Shown one piece after another: positions 25,481-33,856 of a DNA stretch of 64,000 nucleotides. The stretch covers positions 1,736,001 to 1,800,000 of the forward strand of contig NZ_CP169368.1 of NCBI RefSeq assembly GCF_042485795.1. Reading direction: 5' to 3'. The notes under the pieces were generated by a model. It was given only the letters and a program-made list of their open reading frames with translations. It did not search any database and was not told the origin of the DNA. Every line of letters begins with the position of its first letter. Within the stretch, counting starts at the first letter, position 1. The stretch is from Lonepinella sp042485795. Lineage in GTDB: Bacteria > Pseudomonadota > Gammaproteobacteria > Enterobacterales > Pasteurellaceae. A program made the translations under genes and the position numbers.

Positions 25481-26551
25481 TTAATCTCGCTTACGACTCA
25501 ATAACCACCAAGTAATAATCAAAAACATGATACTTGGCATTAACGCCCCTACCAATGGCGGAACGCTATAAACTAAACTTAATGGACCAAAAATCTCATT
25601 CACCACATAAAATAAGAAACCAAAGCAAATGCCTGCCACAATTCTTGCCCCAGCTGTCACACTACGCAATGGTCCAAAAATAAAGGATAACGCTAACATC
25701 ATCATCACACCAACGGAAATTGGCTGAAATAATTTCCGCCAGAAAGTTAATTCAAATTTCTTGCTGTCTTGTCCTGTTTGTTTTAAGAAACTAATATAAT
25801 CCGATAAACCAGAGATCGATAGCGATGTAGGCTTTAAGGAAACAATACCCAGCTTATCAGGTGTTAAATTAGTTTTCCATTTATCATTAAGTTTATTTTG
25901 GGTAATGATCTGTTCTTCCGTCATGGTAGATGTATTGATATTTTGTAATACCCATTCACCATCTTGATAAACGCCCTGATTGGCATGGGTCATCTGTTCA
26001 AGTTTATGATTTTCGTTAAAATGATAAATATAAATATCATTTAATTTAGCTTCTTCAGTAATACGTCTAACAAAAATAAAATCATTACCATCTTTCGCCC
26101 ATACGCCATTTTTTACTGATAGCATAGAACCACCAGAAATTGCTTTGGCACGCATATCTCGTGCATATTGTTCAGTTTGTGGAATCCCCCACTCGCCAAT
26201 AATCATAGTTAATACAACCAAAGGTAGTGCAGTTTTCATCACAGCAAAACCGATTTTTAAACGAGAAAAACCAGCTGATTGCATTACCACCAATTCACTG
26301 CGACTAGCTAAATTACCCAAGGCAATTAATGCACCAAGCAAAGCCGCCATAGGGAAGAAAGTTTCAATATCTTTCGGTATCGTCAACACTGTGTATAAAA
26401 TAGCTTGCAGACTGTCGTACGAACCTTTTCCTACGCTACGAAATTGTTCAACAAATTTAATAATGGCAGATAAACCCACTAAGGTGAGCAAAGTAGCAAA
26501 AATTGTGCCTAAAATACTTTTACCAATATAACGTTCTAAGGTATTCATCAT
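25481..26551 (-). CDS. lptG: LptG lipopolysaccharide export permease
   Basis: A 356-residue inner-membrane subunit of the LptB2FG ABC exporter, which extracts LPS from the inner membrane. Three N-terminal helices, a periplasmic beta-jellyroll (about residues 120-260) and three C-terminal helices fit the family. The segments LERYIGKSIL, SELVVMQSAGFSR, NKWKTNLTPDKLGIVSLKP-like and ALSFIFGPLRSVTAGARI are close to E. coli LptG. Starts are packed (GTG 26554, ATG 26551, ATG 26548) directly after the lptF stop; ATG 26551 is chosen. Confidence 0.95.
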   Translation of the reverse strand: MMNTLERYIGKSILGTIFATLLTLVGLSAIIKFVEQFRSVGKGSYDSLQAILYTVLTIPKDIETFFPMAALLGALIALGNLASRSELVVMQSAGFSRLKIGFAVMKTALPLVVLTMIIGEWGIPQTEQYARDMRAKAISGGSMLSVKNGVWAKDGNDFIFVRRITEEAKLNDIYIYHFNENHKLEQMTHANQGVYQDGEWVLQNINTSTMTEEQIITQNKLNDKWKTNLTPDKLGIVSLKPTSLSISGLSDYISFLKQTGQDSKKFELTFWRKLFQPISVGVMMMLALSFIFGPLRSVTAGARIVAGICFGFLFYVVNEIFGPLSLVYSVPPLVGALMPSIMFLIITWWLLSRKRD

Positions 26552-26558
26552 CACTTTT

Positions 26559-27662
26559 CTATGCCACCTTTGGTTTGTTTAGCATATTACGAATTTTGTA
26601 CATAAAAGCACTTTCCCAACTATTTAACACAATGCCTAACAGCAGAAAAATGACATTCACTAATGGCATCCATAAACTGGCATCTAATTTCCCAGCACCT
26701 CCCGCTGATTTCAATGAACTTTGTGCTAAGAAATAGATTAAATACAATAAAAGTGCGGGTAAAATTTTGGCAAATCTGCCTTGACGCGGATTTACACGGC
26801 TTAATGGCACTGCCAATAATGCCATTAATGGTACGGCTAACACCAAGGTGATTCGCCAATGTAATTCTGCTTTCGCAGCACTAGATTTAACGTTGAGTAA
26901 GTCATTAAAATTTAATACTGCTGCTTCATCAGATTCTTTTGAGTCAGCGATTTTGTGACCTAAATAAGCATGGTATTGATCAAAATTAGTTACTCTAAAA
27001 TCAGGTAACACAGCAGTCCCCTCTACACGTTGGCTTTTTTCCAAACTTAACAGCTGATCACCATTTGGCAAAGAGGTTAATTCACCCACTTCCGCAGTCA
27101 CCACGGAAGGTTTAAAATTTTTCTTTGGTTTCATTTGGAAAATATACACATCATGAATTTTATTATTACTAATCTCATTGATAAATAATACAAAATCACC
27201 ATTATCAGAAGACATAAATTGTCCTGAATTTAAAGCAGCCATACGAGGATTTACTTTAGCATCTTCCACAATTTCCGTTTGTTTCTTAATCGCCCAAGGG
27301 GATAGCCATAAGGCGTTATAAGCAGCTAATCCAGCGGTAAATATAGATAACAATAAAACCACTTTAATTAATAAGCGAGAACCTACACCACAGGCACGCA
27401 TCACGGTAATTTCACTTTCCGCATAGAGTCGTCCTAGGGTTAATAAAATAGCAATAAACAACGACAAGGGTAACATTAACTGTGCCATAGTCGGCATACC
27501 CAACCCGAGTAAAGAAACCACTAAATCTGCTGGCACTTTACCATTCGCAGCAGAGCCTAATACTCTCACTAATTGCTGACAAAAGAAAATCAGAAGTAAA
27601 ATAAACAAAATCGCTACTTGGCTTTTGAAAACTTCTTTTATTAAATATCTATTTAAAATCAC
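26559..27662 (-). CDS. lptF: LptF lipopolysaccharide export permease
   Basis: A 367-residue partner of LptG in the LPS exporter. It begins MILNRYLIKEVFKSQ as in the family, with three helices on each side of a periplasmic domain, and it carries the ESEITVMRACGVGSRLL coupling helix that contacts LptB and the VPLSRVNPRQGRFAKILPAL segment. Directly upstream of lptG (7 bases) and divergent from pepA, the same arrangement as in E. coli. Confidence 0.95.
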   Translation of the reverse strand: MILNRYLIKEVFKSQVAILFILLLIFFCQQLVRVLGSAANGKVPADLVVSLLGLGMPTMAQLMLPLSLFIAILLTLGRLYAESEITVMRACGVGSRLLIKVVLLLSIFTAGLAAYNALWLSPWAIKKQTEIVEDAKVNPRMAALNSGQFMSSDNGDFVLFINEISNNKIHDVYIFQMKPKKNFKPSVVTAEVGELTSLPNGDQLLSLEKSQRVEGTAVLPDFRVTNFDQYHAYLGHKIADSKESDEAAVLNFNDLLNVKSSAAKAELHWRITLVLAVPLMALLAVPLSRVNPRQGRFAKILPALLLYLIYFLAQSSLKSAGGAGKLDASLWMPLVNVIFLLLGIVLNSWESAFMYKIRNMLNKPKVA

Positions 27663-27812
27663 GTTATGCCTGTTCTAATATTGCAAGTGTTCCGTTACAA
27701 GATTTTACTTGCAATTTACAAAAATTTGGTTAATTTAAACCGCACTCTGTCGGCTTAAAAGCTAGTCAGTTATAATAGCGTATTTTTAATCATAAAAACA
27801 GTAGGAAACAAC

Positions 27813-29270
27813 ATGAAATATTCAGCAAATACCACCGCACTTTCCAGTGCAGATGCCATTTTACTCGCTATTTTTGAACAAGGCGAACTGTCAAATACTG
27901 CCAAACAATTTGATAAGACAGGGGAAATTAGCTCGCTAACCAAGTGCGGTGAAATTTCAGGAAAAATCGGGCAAATCAGTTTATTACGCCAAAATGGGCA
28001 ACGTTTAATTTTGGTGGGAGCTGGCAAACAAGGTGAAATCAGCGAACGTGAATTTAAACAGATTGCACAAAAAGCGATGCAATTCGTCAAACAAACCGCC
28101 ACCAAAACCTTGGTTAATGGCTTAACCGATGTAAAAATTAAAGATCGTGATTTATACTGGAATATTCGTTTTGCCCTCGAAACCTTTGCCACTGAAGATT
28201 ATATTTTCGATCAATTTAAAAGCAAGAAAAGCGACGTTCAACACAAATTAAGCGAAATTATTTTCCATACTGATGTGCCACAAGCAGAACAAGCTATTCA
28301 GCATGCGAAAGCCATTGCCTTAGGAGTAAAAATAGCCAAAGATGTGGCAAATTGCCCACCGAATGTGTGTACACCTACCTATTTAAGTGAACAAGCAAAA
28401 AATCTTGAAAAACACACCGCACTTTTAACCACCACCGTTCTAGACGAAAAAGATATGGCGAAATTAGGTATGAACGCTTATTTAGCCGTTTCACGTGGTT
28501 CACACAATGAAGCTAAACTGAGTATTTTAGACTATAAAAATCACCCTAATCCCAATGCAAAACCTATCGTGTTAGTGGGAAAAGGATTAACCTTTGATGC
28601 GGGCGGTATTTCGCTTAAGCCAGCCGCTGAGATGGACGAAATGAAATACGATATGTGCGGTGCAGCGAGTGTATTGGGTGTGATGAATGCTTTAGTTGAA
28701 TTGCAATTACCCCTCAATGTGATTGGCGTGTTGGCAGGTTGTGAAAACCTACCTGACGGCAATGCTTATCGTCCCGGTGATATTCTAACCACCATGAATG
28801 GACTAACTGTAGAAGTGCTAAATACTGATGCAGAGGGACGTTTAGTATTGTGTGATACATTGACTTACGTTGAACATTTTGATCCTGAATGTGTGATTGA
28901 TATTGCCACCTTAACTGGGGCTTGTATGATTGCATTAGGTCAGCATAACAGTGGTTTAGTTTCGAGCGATGATGATCTTTCTGCCCAATTATTGCAAGCC
29001 TCACAACAAAGCCAAGATAAAGCATGGCGTTTACCGTTAAGCGAAGAATATCAAGAGCAGCTTAAATCGAATTTTGCCGATTTAGCCAATATTGGTGGAC
29101 GTTTTGGTGGTGCTATTACGGCGGGGGCGTTTTTATCTAATTTTGCGACCAAATACCCTTGGGCACATTTAGATATTGCTGGCACAGCTTGGTTACAAGG
29201 AGCGAATAAAGGTGCCACAGGACGACCTGTTGGGCTGCTCACCCAGTTTTTGATTAATCAAGTGAAATAA
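27813..29270 (+). CDS. pepA: Leucyl aminopeptidase (M17, PepA)
   Basis: A 485-residue dizinc/manganese aminopeptidase of family M17 that removes N-terminal residues from peptides. The catalytic core contains VGKGLTFDAGGISLKP (about residue 253) and the signature NTDAEGRLVLCD (about 335), which hold the metal and bicarbonate ligands. Its position divergent from lptFG matches E. coli pepA. An uptake signal is encoded within the first residues (near 27835) and another near 28420. A second role of PepA in site-specific recombination or carAB control is known in E. coli but not shown here. Confidence 0.94.
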   Translation: MKYSANTTALSSADAILLAIFEQGELSNTAKQFDKTGEISSLTKCGEISGKIGQISLLRQNGQRLILVGAGKQGEISEREFKQIAQKAMQFVKQTATKTLVNGLTDVKIKDRDLYWNIRFALETFATEDYIFDQFKSKKSDVQHKLSEIIFHTDVPQAEQAIQHAKAIALGVKIAKDVANCPPNVCTPTYLSEQAKNLEKHTALLTTTVLDEKDMAKLGMNAYLAVSRGSHNEAKLSILDYKNHPNPNAKPIVLVGKGLTFDAGGISLKPAAEMDEMKYDMCGAASVLGVMNALVELQLPLNVIGVLAGCENLPDGNAYRPGDILTTMNGLTVEVLNTDAEGRLVLCDTLTYVEHFDPECVIDIATLTGACMIALGQHNSGLVSSDDDLSAQLLQASQQSQDKAWRLPLSEEYQEQLKSNFADLANIGGRFGGAITAGAFLSNFATKYPWAHLDIAGTAWLQGANKGATGRPVGLLTQFLINQVK

Positions 29271-29392
29271 AGGGAGCTGTACTAGATGGCTGAAAAATTT
29301 CCCATTTGGGGTTAATGCACACCATAAACTAGGACACGTTAATGTTTCATTTTTAACGAATGTTACGAGGGAAATGTAATATCGGCTCCCTT
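29270..29392. repeat. Small element with terminal inverted repeats, IS-remnant or MITE-like
   Basis: The ends AAGGGAGCTG (left) and the complement of AAGGGAGCCG (right) are inverted, with further inverted matches of TTTCCC type inside. The left part (AGGGAGCTGTACTAGAT...) also recurs in direct orientation at 30620-30650. It abuts the pepA stop codon. It contains no coding potential. It resembles, from memory, ends of IS1016-like elements, but this was not checked. Confidence 0.5.
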
Positions 29393-29483
29393 AACCTGAT
29401 GTCCGTTTTTTATGGCGTATGCCACAATTATTTTGAAAGGATAAAAATCTTGGTATATGAAAAGGCATTGAGAGATTAAAAAA

Positions 29484-29513
29484 ACAGCCTTGTATCACCA
29501 GACACAAGGCTGT
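29484..29513 (-). terminator. Rho-independent terminator of the TRAP binding-protein gene
   Basis: ACAGCCTTGT and ACAAGGCTGT form a perfect 10-bp stem, followed on the minus strand by seven T. It lies 11 bases after the stop codon. Confidence 0.88.
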
Positions 29514-29523
29514 GGCAGATTAT

Positions 29524-30525
29524 TTATTTCTTGCGATCGGCTTCAATTGAAGCATTGATCTTCTTCAGCCACGCATCGCCGTTTTTCTCTATATAAGGTT
29601 TTTCCACCAGAGGACGCATTTTCTCACGAAACAGTCCAGTGTCCACCTCATTGATTTTCATGCCTTTCTGTTTCATATCCTGAATGAATTTTGCTGCATT
29701 TTCATTGGAAAACTGACGCATTTTCACTGCTCCCGCATAAGATGCTTTCAACAGAATATCCTGCGTTTCTTTCGGCATTGCATTGAATTTCTCCAAATTC
29801 ATTACCTGAATCAGTGGTCCATACATATGTTTGGTTAGAGAAAGATATTTTTGCACTTCATAGAATTTGCCCGTATAAATCGGTGCAATCGGATGTTCCT
29901 GTGCCTCCAACTCACCGCTTTTCAGTTTGCCGTAAATTTCACCGTAAGGCAGCGGTTCGGGTTCTGCTCCTACGCCTTTCCATAAATCGACATGGACGGG
30001 GTTTGCCGGCATGACGCGGATTTTTAGACCTGCCAAATCTTCCGGTTTGGTAATCGGCTTAACATTACTGGTTACAGAACGGATACCATTTTCCCAGAAA
30101 GACAACCCTTTCAAATTGTAAGGCTCAAGTGTCGCCAGCATTTCTTTCCCGAACTCACTGTCCAAGACTTTATAAGCCTGTTCAACGGAGTCAAACAGAT
30201 ACGGAATATCAAACACATTCAGGCGGGGTTCCATTGACGAATACAACCCGGCTCCGCCCTGAAAAATATCCAGTTCGCCTTTTTTGACCATTTCTATCAT
30301 TTGCGGTCCTGTTCCCAACTGTTGGTCGGGATACAGCTCAATGGCAATCTGTCCCTTTGATAACTCATCGGCGACTTTTGCCATTTCTTTCGCCCCGACT
30401 CCCTGCGGGCTATCTATTGAGGGTTCCAGTCCTAAGCGTAGCGTTATTTCTGGTTTGGGAAATGCTGTTGTAGCGAACAGACTCAACACAGCTGCTAAAG
30501 ATAATAAAGTAAATTTGATTTTCAT
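29524..30525 (-). CDS. Orphan TRAP transporter substrate-binding protein (DctP family)
   Basis: A 333-residue periplasmic binding protein of the DctP/SiaP type, which delivers organic acids to a TRAP permease. The signal peptide ends near residue 23. The family features are present: MIEMVKKGELDIFQGG, FDIPYLFDS, LKGLSFWENGIRSVTSNVKPI and LAGLKIRVMPANPVHVDLWKGVGAEP, which includes the arginine that binds the substrate carboxylate. The ATG at 30525 follows AAGGAG. No permease genes (dctQ, dctM) are nearby, which is unusual. Base composition looks richer in G+C than the neighbours, no uptake signal is present, and IS-end-like repeats flank the gene, all suggesting transfer. The substrate is unknown. 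Confidence 0.87.
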   Translation of the reverse strand: MKIKFTLLSLAAVLSLFATTAFPKPEITLRLGLEPSIDSPQGVGAKEMAKVADELSKGQIAIELYPDQQLGTGPQMIEMVKKGELDIFQGGAGLYSSMEPRLNVFDIPYLFDSVEQAYKVLDSEFGKEMLATLEPYNLKGLSFWENGIRSVTSNVKPITKPEDLAGLKIRVMPANPVHVDLWKGVGAEPEPLPYGEIYGKLKSGELEAQEHPIAPIYTGKFYEVQKYLSLTKHMYGPLIQVMNLEKFNAMPKETQDILLKASYAGAVKMRQFSNENAAKFIQDMKQKGMKINEVDTGLFREKMRPLVEKPYIEKNGDAWLKKINASIEADRKK

Positions 30526-30619
30526 AACAACTCCTTGATGGTTAAGGTTATTCATGACATCAAGAGCAACAACCGATCTGCTCCATTACCAGTTTGATGA
30601 TTTTATCAACAAAAATCAA

Positions 30620-30650
30620 GGGGCTATACTAGATAACTGAAAAAATTCCC
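30620..30650. repeat. Second copy of the IS-end-like repeat
   Basis: AGGGGCTATACTAGATAACT and the bases that follow match the start of the element at 29271 in direct orientation (about 26 of 33 aligned positions by eye). Together the two copies bracket the TRAP binding-protein gene. The rest of the 200-base gap before cmoB shows nothing else. Confidence 0.55.
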
Positions 30651-30729
30651 TTTAACTAACTGTTTTAATATAGAAATTTTGTCTTTCAAATTAGAGTGAT
30701 TAAATCGCTATTCGCACCTTAATTCCATT

Positions 30730-31695
30730 TTATTTGTTGGCAATAATCACTGCCCTTTTCGGTGCGGGGTAGCCCTCAATAGTTTTACTGTGATCTTCTG
30801 GATCTAAAAAATCAATCAGGCTTTCATTGTCTAACCAATCTGTTTTACGCTGTTCATCTAAGCTGGTCACGGCTTCATCCACACAACGCACATGACGAAA
30901 ACCGACTTTTTGTAACCAGTTAATCAAACAGGCGACAGAGGGGATAAAATACACATTTTTCATTTTGGCATAACGATCTGCTGGCACCAGTACGGTATTC
31001 ACATCACCATCAATCACCAAGGTTTCTAGCACTAACTCGCCCCCTTTGCGAAGCTGATCTTTCAGCTGGCTTAGGTGATCTAACGGTGATTTACGATGAT
31101 ATAACACGCCCATTGAAAACACCGTATCAAACACACCCAACGGTTGCATTTGTTCAATGCCTAAAGGAATTAAATTCGCTCGGCGGTCATGATTGAGCAG
31201 TTTACGAACAGCCTCAAATTGGCATAAAAATAATTCTGTCGGATCAATACCGACCACCATTTTAGCCCCCTCGCCCACCATTCGCCACATGTGATAACCA
31301 CTGCCACAGCCGACATCTAAAATGGTACGATCTTGCAATGGGGCTAAATGCGGTAATACCCGATCCCATTTAAAATCTGACCGCCATTCACAATCAATAT
31401 GTACGCCATACAGATGATAAGGACCTTTTCGCCACGGCATAAGCTGTTTGAGATGATAAACCAAACGCTGTTGCTCACCGTCTGATAACGGCAAATCTCG
31501 CACCGATTTCACCGCGGTTTTTAAATCAATCTGATCAGCCATTAAGTGCGGTAAAAAATCCACAATTTTTGCCCATTTAGCATAATCACCATGAGTTTGT
31601 TTTTCCCATTGCTTGAGTTGTAAAGGCAAAGTTTCGAGCCACACTGATAAATTGGTGGTCGCAATTTGTTGATAAAAAGGACGAAAATCAATCAT
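30730..31695 (-). CDS. cmoB: tRNA U34 carboxymethyltransferase
   Basis: A 321-residue enzyme that transfers a carboxymethyl group from carboxy-S-adenosylmethionine to 5-hydroxyuridine at tRNA position 34, forming cmo5U. It starts MIDFRPFYQQIATTNLSVWLETLP as the family does, which supports ATG 31695 over a start three codons upstream. The cofactor site ILDVGCGSGYHMWRM is at about residue 123, then GIDPTELFLCQF. Its partner cmoA is not in the window. Identification is near certain. Confidence 0.95.
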   Translation of the reverse strand: MIDFRPFYQQIATTNLSVWLETLPLQLKQWEKQTHGDYAKWAKIVDFLPHLMADQIDLKTAVKSVRDLPLSDGEQQRLVYHLKQLMPWRKGPYHLYGVHIDCEWRSDFKWDRVLPHLAPLQDRTILDVGCGSGYHMWRMVGEGAKMVVGIDPTELFLCQFEAVRKLLNHDRRANLIPLGIEQMQPLGVFDTVFSMGVLYHRKSPLDHLSQLKDQLRKGGELVLETLVIDGDVNTVLVPADRYAKMKNVYFIPSVACLINWLQKVGFRHVRCVDEAVTSLDEQRKTDWLDNESLIDFLDPEDHSKTIEGYPAPKRAVIIANK

Positions 31696-31810
31696 AAAAT
31701 TCACATAAATTTGAGAAAGGTCACATTTTACCTGATTTGTACTTGTATTTCTATTTTACTTTTCGCTATCCTAAACCATTATTTTTTAAATTTAGGAACG
31801 TGGAACTCAA

Positions 31811-33286
31811 ATGAATTCCGTTGAATTATTAGTCAATATTACCCCTAACGAAACCAGAATTGCCTTGATGGACTCGGGGATTTTAAAAGAAGTACATATT
31901 GAACGCCAAGCCAAACGTGGTATTGTCGGGAATATTTATAAAGGTCGTGTAACACGTGTTTTACCTGGTATGCAATCCGCTTTTGTGGATATTGGTTTAG
32001 AAAAAGCCGCTTTCCTACACGCCTCCGATATTGTTTCACATACCGAATGTGTGGATGAAGATGAACAAAAGCAATTTGTGGTGAAAGATATTGCTCAATT
32101 AGTTCACGAGGGACAAGATATTGTGGTACAAGTCGTCAAAGACCCGATCAGCACCAAAGGGGCAAGATTGACAACCGATATTACGCTCCCCTCTCGCTAT
32201 TTAGTCTTTATGCCAGAAAATAGCCATGTGGGCGTATCACAACGTATTGAAAGCGAAGAAGAAAGAGCGAGATTAAAAGCCCTTGCCGAACCCTATTGTG
32301 ATGAACTTGGCGGTTATATTGTGCGTACCGCAGCGGAAGGGGTGAGTGAAGAAGAATTAAAACAAGATGCGGATTTTTTAAAACGTGTTTGGCGAAAAGT
32401 CATGGAACGCCGAGCTAAATATAAAACGAAAACAAAAATCTATGGTGAATTAGCCCTAACCCAACGGGTATTACGTGATTTCATTGGGCAAGGCATTGAA
32501 AAAATCCGTATTGATTCTAAACTCTGCTTTGCGGAAGTAAAAGAATTTACCGAAGAATTTATGCCTGAACTCACCGATAAATTAGTATTATATTCTGGTG
32601 ATCAGCCACTATTTGATGTATATGGGGTGGAAAGTGCTATTAATATCGCATTAAATAAACGGGTTAATTTAAAATCTGGCGGCTATTTAATTATTGAGCA
32701 AACCGAAGCCATGACTACGATTGATATTAATACAGGGGCATTTGTCGGTCATCGCAATTTGGAAGAAACCATTTTTAACACCAATATTGAAGCCACTCAA
32801 GCCATTGCACAACAGTTACAATTACGTAATTTAGGCGGTATCATTATTATTGATTTTATTGATATGCAAACCGAAGATCATCGTCAACGTGTCTTACAAT
32901 CCTTACAGGAAGCGTTAAGTAAAGATCCTGTGAAAACTAACGTCAATGGCTTTACCCAACTGGGTTTAGTGGAAATGACCCGCAAGCGTACACGTGAAAG
33001 TTTAGAGCATATTTTGTGTGACGATTGTACAGTTTGCCAAGGTCGGGGACATACTAAAACCGTGGAAACCGTGTGTTATGAAATTATGCGTGAAGTGATT
33101 CGGGTACATCATTTATTTTCCAGTGAACAATTTACTATTTATGCTTCTCCAGCGGTGGCGGATTATTTGATTAAGGAAGAAAGCCATGGGTTGTTGGCGG
33201 AAGTGGAGATGTTTATTGGCAAGCAGGTTCAAGTGCGTCCTGAGGTGTTTTATACGCAGGAGCAATTTGATGTTGTTGTAATGTGA
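31811..33286 (+). CDS. rng: Ribonuclease G
   Basis: A 491-residue endoribonuclease of the RNase E/G family that matures the 5' end of 16S rRNA and decays some mRNAs. It has an N-terminal S1 domain (about residues 35-125), a 5' sensor region, a DNase I-like catalytic segment with TTIDINTGAFVG and IIIIDFIDMQ, and the zinc-link CDDCTVCQGRG near residue 405. It lacks the long C-terminal scaffold of RNase E. The 3' end abuts the first large palindromic repeat, which begins within ten bases of the stop. Confidence 0.95.
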   Translation: MNSVELLVNITPNETRIALMDSGILKEVHIERQAKRGIVGNIYKGRVTRVLPGMQSAFVDIGLEKAAFLHASDIVSHTECVDEDEQKQFVVKDIAQLVHEGQDIVVQVVKDPISTKGARLTTDITLPSRYLVFMPENSHVGVSQRIESEEERARLKALAEPYCDELGGYIVRTAAEGVSEEELKQDADFLKRVWRKVMERRAKYKTKTKIYGELALTQRVLRDFIGQGIEKIRIDSKLCFAEVKEFTEEFMPELTDKLVLYSGDQPLFDVYGVESAINIALNKRVNLKSGGYLIIEQTEAMTTIDINTGAFVGHRNLEETIFNTNIEATQAIAQQLQLRNLGGIIIIDFIDMQTEDHRQRVLQSLQEALSKDPVKTNVNGFTQLGLVEMTRKRTRESLEHILCDDCTVCQGRGHTKTVETVCYEIMREVIRVHHLFSSEQFTIYASPAVADYLIKEESHGLLAEVEMFIGKQVQVRPEVFYTQEQFDVVVM

Positions 33287-33293
33287 TTTGTTT

Positions 33294-33787
33294 TTACTTT
33301 CTTTGCTTGTGCAAAGAAAGTAACAAAGAAACACACCCCAACTTTGCCTTGTTTCCTGAAAATGATTAAATTTGCTTAACGGAAAAGTTGTCAACTCGCT
33401 TCGCTCAAACAGCACAACTTTTCCTACAAATTTAATCCTTTTCAGGCGGCAAACATGGGGACCCCATTAGTGGTAGAATAAAGTAGGGTGGAAAAATACC
33501 TAGCACTGGCGTACTAGGTTAAGCATGGTGACGCTACTCCGTAGCTTAAAAAAATATTTATTTTTTTCACCGCACTTTTACTTAAACTCGATCAAAACTT
33601 GGGGCCCCGTCTGAGCGTTTTGGTATTTTTAGCTAAATTTTGCCTGTCTGAGCGTAGCGAGTTCAAAATTTAGCGTTAAGAAAATACCAAATAAGCGAAG
33701 AAAAGCGGTGAAGTCGGGGGTGTGCTTTTCTTTGCCTACTTTCTTTTGCACAAGCAAAAGAAAGTATGGTCGCCCATCGGGCGAAAT
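33294..33787 (+). repeat. Large bipartite palindromic repeat, copy 1 (upstream of tldD)
   Basis: About 490 bases. In order: a terminal hairpin ACTTTCTTTGC-TTGT-GCAAAGAAAGT (33296-33321); a long imperfect palindrome, half A (33356-33445, stems CTGAAAA, GATTAAATTTG and GGAAAAGTTGT paired with their complements); a middle part with a small two-hairpin repeat (33499-33545) and an uptake signal; a second long palindrome, half B (33620-33690, TTGGTATTTT and CTAAATTTTG paired with complements); another terminal hairpin (33738-33765); and CGCCC-AT-GGGCG-like ends. Its reverse complement, strongly similar throughout, is copy 2 after tldD. No coding function is apparent. Confidence 0.85.
33499..33545 (+). 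repeat. Small two-hairpin repeat inside large repeat copy 1
   Basis: CCTAG...CTAGG (33499-33518), TTAAGCATGGTGAC, then GCTAC-TCC-GTAGC (33533-33545). Same architecture as the family members near 21810, 48354 and 60708, but with the first stem changed on both sides. Confidence 0.75.
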
Positions 33788-33856
33788 CCGATTTATACAA
33801 AATCCCAAAACTATGCTAAAATCCACCGCACTTTTAATCAAAAACCAAAAACAATT

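Noticed and set aside
33600..33845. Open frames inside the large repeats, starting MLFFAYFLL or containing KVGKEKH, found in all copies
   Set aside because: They occur on several strands and copies because the repeat is palindromic. They lack ribosome sites and family resemblance, so they are not called as genes.
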